Assembly: GCF_900112975.1 (NCBI RefSeq)
Contig: NZ_FONQ01000018.1
Location: 1-64,000 of the forward strand
Source of the DNA: Flavobacterium xueshanense
Lineage (GTDB): Bacteria > Bacteroidota > Bacteroidia > Flavobacteriales > Flavobacteriaceae
Reading direction: 5' to 3'
Length of the DNA stretch: 64,000 bases
Every line of letters starts with the position of its first letter. Within the stretch, counting starts at the first letter, position 1. Shown piece by piece: positions 48,682 through 58,198 of this stretch. The position numbers and the translations under genes were made by a program. Under the pieces are notes generated by a model. That model did not search any database and was not told where the DNA came from. It saw nothing but the letters and a program-made list of their open reading frames with translations.

Positions 48682-50673
48682 ATGAATTTCCAAGTAGTAT
48701 CTGATTACCAGCCGAAGGGCGACCAACCTCAAGCGATTGAAAAATTGACTCAAGGGATTATTGAAGGTGATAAATTCCAAACACTTTTAGGAGTTACAGG
48801 ATCGGGAAAAACATTTACCGTTGCCAATGTCATTCAGGAAGTACAAAGACCGACATTAGTTTTAGCACACAATAAAACATTGGCAGCTCAATTGTATTCG
48901 GAATTCAAGCAATTTTTCCCGAATAACGCTGTAGAATATTTCGTTTCTTACTACGATTATTACCAGCCAGAAGCTTTTATGCCTGTAACGGGCGTTTTTA
49001 TTGAGAAGGACTTATCTATCAATGAAGAACTAGAAAAAATGCGAATGTCAACTACTGCATCGTTGCTTTCCGGACGAAGAGATATTTTGGTTGTCGCATC
49101 GGTTTCGTGTTTATACGGTATTGGAAATCCCATCGAATTTCAAAAAAACTTGATTCCAATTGAGAAAGGACAAATTATTTCTAGAACCAAATTATTGCAT
49201 CAATTAGTGCAAAGTTTATATTCCAGAACAGAAGCCGATTTTAATCCGGGAAGTTTCAGAATAAAAGGAGATACAGTAGATGTTTATCCTAGTTATGCGG
49301 ATGAAGCCTATCGCATTCATTTCTTTGGTGATGAAATCGAGGAAATTGAAAGTTTCGACACAAAGAATTCTCAAGTACTCGAAAAATTTGAAAAACTGAC
49401 GATTTATCCCGCTAATATGTTTGTGACTTCACCAGATGTTTTGCAAAATGCAATTTGGGAAATACAACAGGATTTAGTAAAACAGGTTGATTATTTCAAG
49501 GAAATTGGAAAACATCTCGAAGCAAAACGATTAGAAGAACGAACCAATTTTGATTTAGAAATGATTCGGGAACTTGGCTATTGTTCCGGAATTGAAAATT
49601 ATTCCCGTTATCTTGATGGACGTTTACCCGGAACCAGACCTTTCTGTTTATTGGATTATTTTCCAAAAGATTACTTAATGGTCGTCGATGAAAGCCATGT
49701 CACACTTTCACAGGTCAGCGCAATGTATGGCGGAGACAGAAGCCGAAAAGAAAATTTAGTGGAATATGGTTTTAGACTTCCGGCAGCAATGGACAATCGC
49801 CCTTTGAAGTTTGAAGAGTTTGAAGCCATGCAAAATCAAGTTATTTATGTTTCTGCAACGCCGGCTGATTATGAATTGCAAAAAACGGAGGGAGTTGTTG
49901 TCGAACAAGTGATTCGTCCTACAGGATTATTAGATCCAGTTATCGAAATCCGACCAAGTTTAAACCAAATTGATGATTTAATTGAAGAAATTCAACTCCG
50001 TGCCGAAATTGATGAACGCGTTTTGGTGACTACTTTAACCAAAAGAATGGCAGAAGAATTGGCCAAATATTTAACGAAAGTCAATATTCGTTGCCGTTAC
50101 ATTCACTCCGAAGTAGATACTTTGGAACGGATAGAAATCATGCAAGATTTGCGAAAAGGAATTTTTGATGTGCTAATTGGCGTGAATTTACTTCGTGAAG
50201 GTTTGGATTTACCTGAAGTTTCTTTGGTGGCAATTTTAGATGCAGACAAAGAAGGTTTTTTGCGAAGTCATCGTTCGCTTACGCAAACAATTGGTCGTGC
50301 GGCGAGAAACTTGAATGGAAAAGCGATTATGTATGCTGATAAAATTACCAATAGCATGCAAAAAACTATTGACGAAACGAATTATCGCAGAACCAAGCAA
50401 ATTAATCACAATACTGAAAATAATCTTGTACCGCAAGCTTTAAATAAAAAAATTGAGAGCGCGTTTACTAAAAACCCTTTAGCTGATTATGAATTAGGCT
50501 ACACAATAAATACCGCCGCCGAACCCGAAAACTTGTATCTATCCAAAACAGAGATTGAAAAACGCATACGCGAAAAACGGAAATCAATGGAAAAAGCAGC
50601 CAAAGAGTTGGACTTCATGCAAGCTGCAAAATTACGTGATGAGATTAAAGCGTTACAAGGACAATTAACTTAA
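48682..50673 (+). CDS. uvrB: UvrABC system subunit B
   Basis: 663 aa from the ATG at 48682; the upstream TTG adds five non-family residues. The damage-verifying helicase-like subunit of nucleotide excision repair. Walker A GVTGSGKT; the beta-hairpin region YDYYQPEAFMP; DEAD-like DESH (VVDESHVTLSQ); motif VI QTIGRAARN; C-terminal UVR coiled coil (AAKELDFMQAAKLRDEI) that binds UvrC. Its stop overlaps the convergent TerB-like gene by four bases. Confidence 0.97.
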   Translation: MNFQVVSDYQPKGDQPQAIEKLTQGIIEGDKFQTLLGVTGSGKTFTVANVIQEVQRPTLVLAHNKTLAAQLYSEFKQFFPNNAVEYFVSYYDYYQPEAFMPVTGVFIEKDLSINEELEKMRMSTTASLLSGRRDILVVASVSCLYGIGNPIEFQKNLIPIEKGQIISRTKLLHQLVQSLYSRTEADFNPGSFRIKGDTVDVYPSYADEAYRIHFFGDEIEEIESFDTKNSQVLEKFEKLTIYPANMFVTSPDVLQNAIWEIQQDLVKQVDYFKEIGKHLEAKRLEERTNFDLEMIRELGYCSGIENYSRYLDGRLPGTRPFCLLDYFPKDYLMVVDESHVTLSQVSAMYGGDRSRKENLVEYGFRLPAAMDNRPLKFEEFEAMQNQVIYVSATPADYELQKTEGVVVEQVIRPTGLLDPVIEIRPSLNQIDDLIEEIQLRAEIDERVLVTTLTKRMAEELAKYLTKVNIRCRYIHSEVDTLERIEIMQDLRKGIFDVLIGVNLLREGLDLPEVSLVAILDADKEGFLRSHRSLTQTIGRAARNLNGKAIMYADKITNSMQKTIDETNYRRTKQINHNTENNLVPQALNKKIESAFTKNPLADYELGYTINTAAEPENLYLSKTEIEKRIREKRKSMEKAAKELDFMQAAKLRDEIKALQGQLT

Positions 50674-51074
50674 TTATGTTGCTCCTGAAAAACATTCAAT
50701 AAAACTTCGCCATCAATTATAGCGTTTGGTGCTTCATTCATCAACTTAAGAATACGTTTTGTAGCGACAGGATTAAGTCCCATTTCAAGTGCTATTTGTT
50801 GGATTGCAACAGATTCTTTTTGGTGTAAAACACCGTCACTATACATTAATAGAGCCAATCTGTAAAATTGCTGAATACGTAAAAACTCCGATTTAATGGG
50901 GATTTGCGGAAGTTCCTGATGAAACAAATCTTTAAAAACATCAATTCCAAACCCCAACTCACTAGCAACAATTGCCAAAAATTCATATTCTCTTTTATGC
51001 AAATGTCCGTCGACAGTAGAAAAAGCAATCATCTCCAAAACTAAACTCTTCTTTTCTTCGAATGTATTCATCAA
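50670..51074 (-). CDS. TerB-like helical protein
   Basis: 134 aa, all-helical. Two metal-site-like repeats of TerB type: MIAFSTVDGHLHKREYEFL (about 16-34) and LLMYSDGVLHQKESVAI (about 75-91), each with the DG.LH.xE pattern. The tellurite-resistance TerB fold occurs widely outside tellurite operons, and no other ter gene is here, so a stress or membrane-associated scaffold role is more likely. It is convergent with uvrB, with a four-base overlap. Confidence 0.75.
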   Translation of the reverse strand: MMNTFEEKKSLVLEMIAFSTVDGHLHKREYEFLAIVASELGFGIDVFKDLFHQELPQIPIKSEFLRIQQFYRLALLMYSDGVLHQKESVAIQQIALEMGLNPVATKRILKLMNEAPNAIIDGEVLLNVFQEQHN

Positions 51075-51127
51075 ATTATTATTTTTAGCTAAAATATTGT
51101 TTTTAAATCAAAACACAAAAACTATTA

Positions 51128-51949
51128 ATGATTCGACCACAGTTCCTACTCCTGCTCTTCTTTTTTACTATGGCAAAAATTGCTGCTCAGGACGTAAAAG
51201 AGCCGAGACAAAGTACCGCTTCAAAACAAGTTTCTACCTTTATTATTGAAGTACCACAACTTCAAACCATAAAGAAAATTTGGGTGTATTTACCTAAAAA
51301 TTATTTAACGTCCAAAAAGAAATTCTCCGTAATTTACATGCACGACGCTCAAAATTTATTTGATGAAAAAACTTCCTATTCGGGTGAATGGAATGTGGAC
51401 GAAAAACTGGACAGTTTAAAAGCACAAGTTATTGTAGTAGGAATCGAACATGGAAATGACAAAAGAATCGAGGAATTAACGCCTTTTAAAAACCAAAAAT
51501 ACGGTGGAGGAAAAGCGGATAGTTATTTAGAATTTATCGTGAAAACATTGAAACCACAAATCGACAAAACGTATCGTACAAAAACCAAAAAGAAAAATAC
51601 GATCATAATGGGAAGTTCCCTTGGTGGACTTACCTCTTACTATGCCGTTTTAAAATACCCTGAAATATTTGGAAAAGCAGGTGTTTTCTCGCCTTCTTTT
51701 TGGTTTACGAAAGACATTTATAATCTAACTGAAAAATCTGAAAAGATAAAATCTAAAGTCTATTTTCTCTGCGGCGATAGGGAAAGCGACGATATGGTTT
51801 CAGATTTGAACAAAATGGAACGTTTGTTAAATTCAAATAGATGTTATTGCCTGAATTTGAATGAAAAGAAAATTATAAAAGGCGGACAACATAATGAAAA
51901 ATTATGGCGCGATGGTTTTGTAAAAGCAATTTTATGGCTTGGCTATTAA
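51128..51949 (+). CDS. secreted esterase, EstD/Fes-like alpha/beta hydrolase
   Basis: 273 aa with a signal peptide (LLLLFFFTMAKIAAQD). Esterase family: VIYMHDAQNLFDEKT, nucleophile Ser in IIMGSSLGGLTSYY, FSPSFWF, acid in LCGDRESDD, and His in GGQHNEKLWRDGF. Periplasmic or outer surface. Similar proteins act on siderophore or acyl esters; the substrate here is not known. Short spacing (52 bp) to the downstream epimerase. Confidence 0.85.
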   Translation: MIRPQFLLLLFFFTMAKIAAQDVKEPRQSTASKQVSTFIIEVPQLQTIKKIWVYLPKNYLTSKKKFSVIYMHDAQNLFDEKTSYSGEWNVDEKLDSLKAQVIVVGIEHGNDKRIEELTPFKNQKYGGGKADSYLEFIVKTLKPQIDKTYRTKTKKKNTIIMGSSLGGLTSYYAVLKYPEIFGKAGVFSPSFWFTKDIYNLTEKSEKIKSKVYFLCGDRESDDMVSDLNKMERLLNSNRCYCLNLNEKKIIKGGQHNEKLWRDGFVKAILWLGY

Positions 51950-52001
51950 ATGGCATCTTTAAAGAAACTCATTAATTTTAAGTGTATAAAATCAGATTCA
52001 C

Positions 52002-53021
52002 ATGGAACTAATCTTAAGAGAATACAACCTCAAATTGAAACATACGTTTACGATTTCAAGAAAATCTATAGACTTCCAGCCTTCTTTGATTGTGGAACTC
52101 CAGCGTGACGGTTTTTCAGGTTTTGGCGAAGCAACTTCTAATCCCTATTATAAGATAACTGTTCCGGTTATTGTGCAAGATTTAGAAAAAATTCGCAGCA
52201 TAATCGAAAACACTACAGATCAAACACCCGAAGAATTTTGGTCAAAGATTCATCCTTTTCTAAAACACAACATGTTTGCGTTATGTGCTTTGGACATAGC
52301 ATACAATGATTGGTATGCGCGCAAAAAAGGAAAAAAATTGTACGAATTGTGGAATTATGACATTGACAAAAATCCATTGACAGATTACACGATTGGAATT
52401 GCATCTGTAGATAAAATGGTAGCAAAAATGAAGGAACTTCCTTGGCCGATTTATAAAATCAAATTGGGAACCAAAGAAGATATTGCCATTGTCAAAGAAC
52501 TTCGGAAACATACGAATGCCACTTTTAGAATTGACGCCAATTGTGGTTGGGGTGTGGAAGAAACGATAAATAATGCCGTTAAGCTGAAAAAATTAGGTGT
52601 TGAATTCTTAGAACAACCGATGAACGCCGACAATTGGGAAGGACATAAAGAAGTTTACAAACACTCTGTTTTACCAATAATTGCTGATGAAAGTTGTATT
52701 ATTGAACAAGACGTGGCCAAATCTCACCATCATTTTCATGGAGTGAATGTCAAATTAATGAAATGTGGAGGACTTACTCCCGGAAGACGGATGATTGAGG
52801 AAGCCAAGAAATTAGGTTTAAAAACAATGGTAGGTTGTATGACTGAATCGACCGTTGGAATATCTGCGATTGCACATTTATTGCCGCAATTGGATTATGT
52901 AGATATGGACGGTGCATTGCTTTTGGCTGAAGACATAGCAAGTGGTGTAACAATAGATTTTGGAAAAATAAGCTATTCTGAAATCAATGGAACCGGTGTA
53001 ACTTTAATTAAGGTCCTTTGA
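52002..53021 (+). CDS. dipeptide (L-Ala-D/L-Glu) epimerase
   Basis: 339 aa, enolase superfamily, muconate-lactonizing subgroup. Catalytic Lys in YKIKLGT (about 159); metal ligands Asp in RIDANCGW, Glu in EQP and Asp in ADES; second Lys in NVKLMKCGG. The LMKCGGLTPG and MTESTVGISA blocks are typical of Ala-Glu epimerases in murein peptide recycling. Dipeptide specificity is inferred from family. Confidence 0.88.
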   Translation: MELILREYNLKLKHTFTISRKSIDFQPSLIVELQRDGFSGFGEATSNPYYKITVPVIVQDLEKIRSIIENTTDQTPEEFWSKIHPFLKHNMFALCALDIAYNDWYARKKGKKLYELWNYDIDKNPLTDYTIGIASVDKMVAKMKELPWPIYKIKLGTKEDIAIVKELRKHTNATFRIDANCGWGVEETINNAVKLKKLGVEFLEQPMNADNWEGHKEVYKHSVLPIIADESCIIEQDVAKSHHHFHGVNVKLMKCGGLTPGRRMIEEAKKLGLKTMVGCMTESTVGISAIAHLLPQLDYVDMDGALLLAEDIASGVTIDFGKISYSEINGTGVTLIKVL

Positions 53022-53071
53022 AAGTGCACCAATTCTAAATCTAAAAATGTGGTCTAATTGCTTTTAAACCG

Positions 53072-53079
53072 TACATTTG
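53072..53079 (+). promoter_or_regulatory. -7 promoter element of DUF1456 gene
   Basis: TACATTTG, 15 bp before the ATG, fits TAnnTTTG. Confidence 0.5.
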
Positions 53080-53093
53080 TAAAAAATTAGAAT

Positions 53094-53564
53094 ATGATGA
53101 CAAATAACGATATCTTTAAAAAACTTCGTGTAGCTTTAATGTTACGTGATGATCAAATAGTTGAAATATTAGAATTAGTAGATTTTAGAATCACTAAATC
53201 AGAATTGGGTGCTTTTTTCCGTGATGAAAAACATGAAAATTATATGGAATGTGGTGACCAAGTGTTGCGTAACTTCCTAAATGCATTGGTAATTCACTTG
53301 CGTGGTACGAAAGAAAATCCAAAAAACCCAAATGATGTTTTGGCAAAACACAAAGCTCAAATTCCTGTAAAGGAAGGAACTTCTGAAAGAGCTGAATTTA
53401 AAGCAAAGCCAAGAGACGAGGAGAGATCAAGAGGTGACGAAAGTCCTTCAAAATCGAAACCTGCTGCTAAAAAACCGTTCAAAAAACAATTTTCAAAAGG
53501 AGCTCCAAAAGTTCAGGTAGTGGAAAAAGTAAAATTTAATTTCGGTAAGAATAAAAAATCATAA
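53094..53564 (+). CDS. DUF1456 family protein (YehS-like)
   Basis: 156 aa. Two repeats of a DUF1456 unit: NDIFKKLRVALMLRDDQIVE and YMECGDQVLRNFLNALVIHL, with ITKSELGAFFRDEKHENY between. A basic, disordered C-terminal tail (about residues 100-156, rich in Lys, Pro and Arg) is longer than in E. coli YehS. Function unknown; the basic tail suggests nucleic acid contact. The next gene starts two bases after the stop. Confidence 0.85.
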   Translation: MMTNNDIFKKLRVALMLRDDQIVEILELVDFRITKSELGAFFRDEKHENYMECGDQVLRNFLNALVIHLRGTKENPKNPNDVLAKHKAQIPVKEGTSERAEFKAKPRDEERSRGDESPSKSKPAAKKPFKKQFSKGAPKVQVVEKVKFNFGKNKKS

Positions 53565-53566
53565 CA

Positions 53567-54223
53567 GTGAAAACAGCTTTGATTATTGGCAGCACCGGTT
53601 TAATAGGTTCAGAACTATTAAATTTACTTTTATATAGCAATGATTATCTAAAAGTGATCACTTTTGTAAAAAGAGATACAGGAATAAGGCATCCAAAATT
53701 AACCCAACACATCATTGATTTTGACAAGCCGGAAACCTACAAAGATTTAGTTGTTGGTGATGATTTCTTTTGTACCATTGGCACAACAATCAAAAAAGCA
53801 GGAAGTAAAGAAGCTTTTAAAAAAGTAGATTTTGGATATCCAAAACAGTTTGCCGCTTTTGCATTGCAAAATAAAGTCCTACAGTATTTGATTATTTCAT
53901 CTCTTAGTGCTAATACAAATTCTGGAAATTTCTATTTAAAAACAAAAGGAGAAATTCAAGATTTTCTTCAAGATTGTAATTTTGAAAGCGTTGCTGTCTT
54001 GCAACCTTCCCTTCTTTTGGGAAACCGAACTGAATTTAGATTAGGAGAAAAAGTAGGTGCTTTTTTTATGAAAACACTTTCCTTCTTATTCGTTGGAAAT
54101 TTAAAAAAGTACAAACCTATTGAAAGCAAAACAGTTGCCAAAGCACTTTTTAAAATAGCTCAAACAAACAATAAAGGTTTTAAAATATATGAATCAGATG
54201 CGATTCAAGAAATTGGAAACTAA
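53567..54223 (+). CDS. Rossmann-fold NAD(P)-binding oxidoreductase (TIP30-like)
   Basis: 218 aa from a GTG. NAD(P)-binding ALIIGSTGLIGSELLNLL at the N-terminus, then DDFFCTIGTTIKKAGSKEAF and VDFGYPKQFAAFA, LQPSLLLGNRTEFR. This is the atypical SDR group that includes HTATIP2/TIP30 and YbjT-like proteins. Substrate unknown. Operon with DUF1456, two bases apart. Terminator follows. Confidence 0.85.
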   Translation: MKTALIIGSTGLIGSELLNLLLYSNDYLKVITFVKRDTGIRHPKLTQHIIDFDKPETYKDLVVGDDFFCTIGTTIKKAGSKEAFKKVDFGYPKQFAAFALQNKVLQYLIISSLSANTNSGNFYLKTKGEIQDFLQDCNFESVAVLQPSLLLGNRTEFRLGEKVGAFFMKTLSFLFVGNLKKYKPIESKTVAKALFKIAQTNNKGFKIYESDAIQEIGN

Positions 54224-54232
54224 TACAATATC

Positions 54233-54265
54233 AAAATCCTGAATAAGCGTTCAGGATTTTTTTTT
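54233..54265 (+). terminator. rho-independent terminator
   Basis: AAAATCCTGAA and TTCAGGATTTT around a 6-base loop, followed by T. Confidence 0.9.
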
Positions 54266-54303
54266 GATATTTAGTTCATCTAAGTGAATTTACAACTTCA
54301 AAT

Positions 54304-54825
54304 ATGAAATACATTCTAACCTTCTCATTATTCTTTTTCACTTCCTTATTTTTTGGACAAAACAATAAAACTGAAGAACCCGCGATGTTTCTCGATTCAA
54401 CTTTAGTTGCTTCAGCAACAATGGAATATGTTGACCCAAATGAAATTGAGTCTGTAAATGTTATCAAAAAAGACACCACGATAAATGGTGTTATATATCG
54501 TAGTCAAATTTATATTACTTCCAAAATTTCTAAGAAATATGATTTCATAAGTTTGGAACAAATTAAATCTGAATTTACCAAAATAAAAAATAACGATGTC
54601 ATTTATATGGTAAATGGCGCATCTATAAAAGACAATATCAAAACTTTCAAATTAGACCGAAACTATATTTTAGAAGTTGAAGTTACTAATTCAGAAGCAT
54701 TTTACAATTTTAGAAAAAGTGACACCAAATTTGACATCATTAATATCTTGGGAAAAACAAAAGAAAACTTAGAAAATAAAAATAAGATTTTAATAAAAGG
54801 TCATGAAGCAATTGGTATTAAATAG
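54304..54825 (+). CDS. hypothetical secreted protein
   Basis: 173 aa with a signal peptide (YILTFSLFFFTSLFFGQ). The mature part includes YVDPNEIESVNVIKKDTTIN, which resembles the short segment near TonB-box or plug-like DPNEI.SI.VLK motifs of Bacteroidota surface proteins. No catalytic signature. Monocistronic between two terminator regions. I do not assign a function. Confidence 0.6.
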   Translation: MKYILTFSLFFFTSLFFGQNNKTEEPAMFLDSTLVASATMEYVDPNEIESVNVIKKDTTINGVIYRSQIYITSKISKKYDFISLEQIKSEFTKIKNNDVIYMVNGASIKDNIKTFKLDRNYILEVEVTNSEAFYNFRKSDTKFDIINILGKTKENLENKNKILIKGHEAIGIK

Positions 54826-54866
54826 ATTCTATTTTTAATGTAATTTAATCGTGTTTATATTCCCTT

Positions 54867-56432
54867 CTAAGAACTACAACTCAACATCGAACATCCTACT
54901 TTATTTCTGGCCCAATCGGGTCTTTTGGCAAACCATTTCTGGGAATTTGGTTGCTCATCGTACGGATTTTTAAGCATTTCAAATAATTCGTTTAGCAAAG
55001 CATAGTCACCCTTATCTGCGTTATCAATGCACAACTGTGCCATATAATTTCGTAACACATATTTTGGATTCACTTGATCCATTTGTTCTTTCCTGACAAA
55101 ATCTGAAATAGCTTCTTCATTGATTCGAATGCTGTACATCTCAAACCAATCGTGCCAATCTTCTAAGATTGTTTTATCTAAATCTTTTTCACTATAAAAG
55201 GCGTCTTTTATGGCATTGAAAGCGGTTAATGCAGTATCGGCTTTAGTAACATTACTTAGATTTCTGAAGAAAATCGTCATATCCGTTTCTACTCTTTCCA
55301 ACAATTGGGTCAAACTCTGAATCAAAACTACATCTTGTTCTTTTTTGATTTGGAAACCGAGTTTATTTTTCATCATATTCAAATACTCCTTTTCGTAATT
55401 AGTACTGTAAGCATTCAAAATAGTTTCCAGCGGTTTTGCATCCTGAATTAAAGGATACAACGCATTCGCCAATTGATACAAATTCCACAGCGCAATTTCT
55501 GGTTGATTGCCAAAACGGTATCTTTTATGTTGGCTATCCGTTGTATTAGGCGTCCAAGTGGAATTGTAGTCTTCTAACCAGCCGTAAGGTCCATAATCAA
55601 TGGTGACGCCGTGAATTGACATATTATCCGTATTCATCACTCCATGAACAAAACCAACGCGTTGCCAGTGTACAATCATGTTCAGCGTAGTTTGAGTAAC
55701 TTCTTGAAAAAAGGCAAGGTATTTTTCGACACCTTCTTTTTTGATATGGGAAAAATGATGTTTAATTGTAAAATCCGCTAATAATTTGAGATTAACATGA
55801 TCTTCTCGGGAAGCAAATAATTCGAAACTTCCAAAACGGATAAAAGATGGAGCTACTCTACAAACAATGGCGCCTTTTTCATAGGCAGGATTTCCATTGT
55901 AGATTACATCACGCAATACTTGATCGCCAGAAAGCATTAGCGAAAGCGAACGTGTGGTAGGAACACCTAAATAATGCATCGCTTCAGCACATAAATGCTC
56001 CCGGATGGAAGATCGCAAAACCGCAAAACCATCTGCAGTTCTGGAATAAGGTGTTGGCCCTGCTCCTTTCAGTTGCAATGTGTACGACTTATTTTCATGA
56101 ACTACTTCAGTAAGATTAATGGCACGACCATCTCCTAATTGTCCTGCCCAATTTCCAAATTGATGTCCCGCATAACTCAAAGCATACGGTTTCGTACTTG
56201 GGTAAATGGTACTTCCTGAAAAAGTATTTAAAAAATCAGCCGAAAGTATATCTTCCTGAGAGAGACCAATAGCATTTGCTACTTCAGTTGAAGCATGAAT
56301 CAGCGAAGGATTTGAAGGTTTTTTGGGTAATGTGTACGAATAACAAGCTTGATGAACCTGTCTTGGAACATTGATTTGATTTGGATCTGCAGGTAATTCG
56401 GCAGTAAAACTATTTTGTATCTGGAGTTTCAT
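54867..56432 (-). CDS. selO: protein adenylyltransferase SelO
   Basis: 521 aa, YdiU/SelO pseudokinase-fold family that AMPylates proteins. Opening QVHQACYSYTLP; YAGHQFGNWAGQLGDGRAI, the nucleotide-binding glycine-rich segment; LQLKGAGPTPYSRTADG with the key Lys; NTDNMSIHGVTIDYGPYG, the catalytic loop with metal-binding residues. The C-terminus ends CSMLSCSS; where many bacterial and animal homologues place Cys or selenocysteine near the end, both are cysteines here. A TATCTTTG element lies at 56455-56462. Confidence 0.95.
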   Translation of the reverse strand: MKLQIQNSFTAELPADPNQINVPRQVHQACYSYTLPKKPSNPSLIHASTEVANAIGLSQEDILSADFLNTFSGSTIYPSTKPYALSYAGHQFGNWAGQLGDGRAINLTEVVHENKSYTLQLKGAGPTPYSRTADGFAVLRSSIREHLCAEAMHYLGVPTTRSLSLMLSGDQVLRDVIYNGNPAYEKGAIVCRVAPSFIRFGSFELFASREDHVNLKLLADFTIKHHFSHIKKEGVEKYLAFFQEVTQTTLNMIVHWQRVGFVHGVMNTDNMSIHGVTIDYGPYGWLEDYNSTWTPNTTDSQHKRYRFGNQPEIALWNLYQLANALYPLIQDAKPLETILNAYSTNYEKEYLNMMKNKLGFQIKKEQDVVLIQSLTQLLERVETDMTIFFRNLSNVTKADTALTAFNAIKDAFYSEKDLDKTILEDWHDWFEMYSIRINEEAISDFVRKEQMDQVNPKYVLRNYMAQLCIDNADKGDYALLNELFEMLKNPYDEQPNSQKWFAKRPDWARNKVGCSMLSCSS

Positions 56433-56537
56433 AATTACTAAAAAACATTAAAAACAAAGATAATTGTTGTAACCCAGAAAAGTTTACACTTTCAATTATT
56501 ATTATGATTTGTTCTCTTTAAAAACTTGTAGTCGTCC

Positions 56538-56577
56538 CAAAAAAAAATCCCGTTCGCCGTAGCAAACAGGATTTTCG
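56538..56577 (-). terminator. rho-independent terminator of sucC
   Basis: On the minus strand, AAAATCCTGTTTGC and GCGAACGGGATTTT form a stem with two mismatches, then T. It lies 21 bp after the sucC stop. Confidence 0.8.
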
Positions 56578-56597
56578 ATATATAACATTTTTCTTAA

Positions 56598-57791
56598 TTA
56601 AGAAAGTGCTGCTTTTACTTGGTCGGCTGCTTCTTGGAATTCAACAGCAGATAAAATTGGCATTCCTGAATTATCAATTAATTCTTTTGCGATAGCTGCA
56701 TTTGTACCTTGTAAGCGAACAATGATTGGCACTTTAATTGCATCACCCATATTTTTGTAAGCATCAACAACTCCTTGCGCCACACGGTCACAACGAACGA
56801 TTCCACCAAAAATATTAATCAAAATAGCTTTTACGTTTTGATCTTTTAAGATAATACGGAAAGCAGTTTCAACACGTTTTGCATCAGCAGTTCCACCTAC
56901 GTCAAGAAAGTTAGCAGGCTCAAAACCAGCATATTTGATTAAATCCATTGTTGCCATTGCTAAACCGGCTCCGTTAACCATACATCCTACTGTACCGTCA
57001 AGATCTACATAGTTTAATCCTACTTCTTTTGCTTCCACTTCGATTGGGTTCTCCTCACGAATGTCACGCATATCAGCATATTTCTTTTGTCTGTATAAAG
57101 CATTATCATCGATATTTACTTTAGCATCTACAGCCATAATTTTATTATCAGATGTTTTTAAAACCGGATTGATTTCAAACATCGAAGCATCTGATCCAAT
57201 ATATGCATTATATAAAGAATCAATAAATTTTACCATTTCTTTAAAAGCATTTCCTGAAAGGCCTAAGTTAAAAGCAATTCTTCTTGCTTGAAAACCTTGC
57301 AATCCAACAGAAGGATCAATTTCTTCAGTAAAAATCAAATGTGGAGTGTGTTCCGCAACTTCTTCAATATCCATTCCACCTTCAGTAGAATACATAATCA
57401 TGTTACGACCTGTAGCTCTATTCAATAAAACAGAAACATAAAATTCTGAAGTTTCACTTTCGCCAGGATAATATACATCTTCAGCGATTAAAACTTTATG
57501 TACTTTTTTACCTTCAGCAGAAGTTTGAGGTGTAATCAATTGCATTCCGATGATTTGCTCTGAAATCTCTTCAACTTGTTGTAAATTTTTGGCAAGTTTC
57601 ACTCCACCACCTTTTCCACGTCCACCTGCATGAACTTGGGCTTTTACAACATACCAACTTGTACCAGTTTCGGCAGTTAATTGTTTTGCAGCAGCAACCG
57701 CTTCTACAGGGCTATTAGCAACGATTCCGCGTTGAATGCGAACTCCGTAGCTAGCTAAAATCTCTTTTCCTTGATATTCGTGTATGTTCAT
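56598..57791 (-). CDS. sucC: succinyl-CoA ligase, beta subunit
   Basis: 397 aa, full length. ATP-grasp domain at the N-terminus (MNIHEYQGKEILASYGV; VKAQVHAGGRGKGGGVKLA), metal site in FEINPVL, and CoA-ligase domain with GCMVNGAGLAMATMDLI and LINIFGGIVRCD. It joins succinyl-CoA breakdown to NTP synthesis in the TCA cycle. sucD is not adjacent in this window, so the two subunits are encoded apart. Confidence 0.96.
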   Translation of the reverse strand: MNIHEYQGKEILASYGVRIQRGIVANSPVEAVAAAKQLTAETGTSWYVVKAQVHAGGRGKGGGVKLAKNLQQVEEISEQIIGMQLITPQTSAEGKKVHKVLIAEDVYYPGESETSEFYVSVLLNRATGRNMIMYSTEGGMDIEEVAEHTPHLIFTEEIDPSVGLQGFQARRIAFNLGLSGNAFKEMVKFIDSLYNAYIGSDASMFEINPVLKTSDNKIMAVDAKVNIDDNALYRQKKYADMRDIREENPIEVEAKEVGLNYVDLDGTVGCMVNGAGLAMATMDLIKYAGFEPANFLDVGGTADAKRVETAFRIILKDQNVKAILINIFGGIVRCDRVAQGVVDAYKNMGDAIKVPIIVRLQGTNAAIAKELIDNSGMPILSAVEFQEAADQVKAALS

Positions 57792-57840
57792 AATATAGAA
57801 TTTGTCTGGCTTCTGAATTTCTTTCAGAATAAAAGTGCCA

Positions 57841-57848
57841 CAAAAATA
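57841..57848 (-). promoter_or_regulatory. -7 promoter element of sucC
   Basis: TATTTTTG on the minus strand, 50 bp before the ATG, fits TAnnTTTG. Confidence 0.45.
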
Positions 57849-58173
57849 GCAAAATTAAACTTAACTGTTATTTTTTTTTCAATTAAATATAGCTCTAAAT
57901 TTAGATAAGAGAAAGAAAGACAAAGCCACCGTCAAAATAAAAAAAATATAAAAATTAATTACAAATTTGTTATAAATAACCACGATTCATGATTGGCAAA
58001 ATATTTCTTTCAAAATCACCCCTTTAATCAGTATTTTTTTATTTCCATTTTATCGAAAAATCAAATCGGATGTGTTTAAATATCATTATTGAGATTTATT
58101 CAACCTTTTTCTGTTAGAACTGTAAAAACAAGCCATTTTTAACCGTTACACCTATTATATGCTACTAAATCTT
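57849..58173. other. intergenic region between sucC and gltB
   Basis: About 325 AT-rich bases between the divergent promoters. No ORF, repeat or riboswitch-like fold was recognised; operators for nitrogen control could be here but none is identifiable by eye. Confidence 0.5.
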
Positions 58174-58181
58174 TAATTTTG
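58174..58181 (+). promoter_or_regulatory. -7 promoter element of gltB
   Basis: TAATTTTG, 17 bp before the gltB ATG, fits TAnnTTTG. Confidence 0.45.
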
Positions 58182-58198
58182 TAGAAAAAAATTTAAGC

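Noticed and set aside
50670-51074. Tellurite-resistance system
   Set aside because: Only a TerB-like fold is present; no terC, terD or terZ neighbours.
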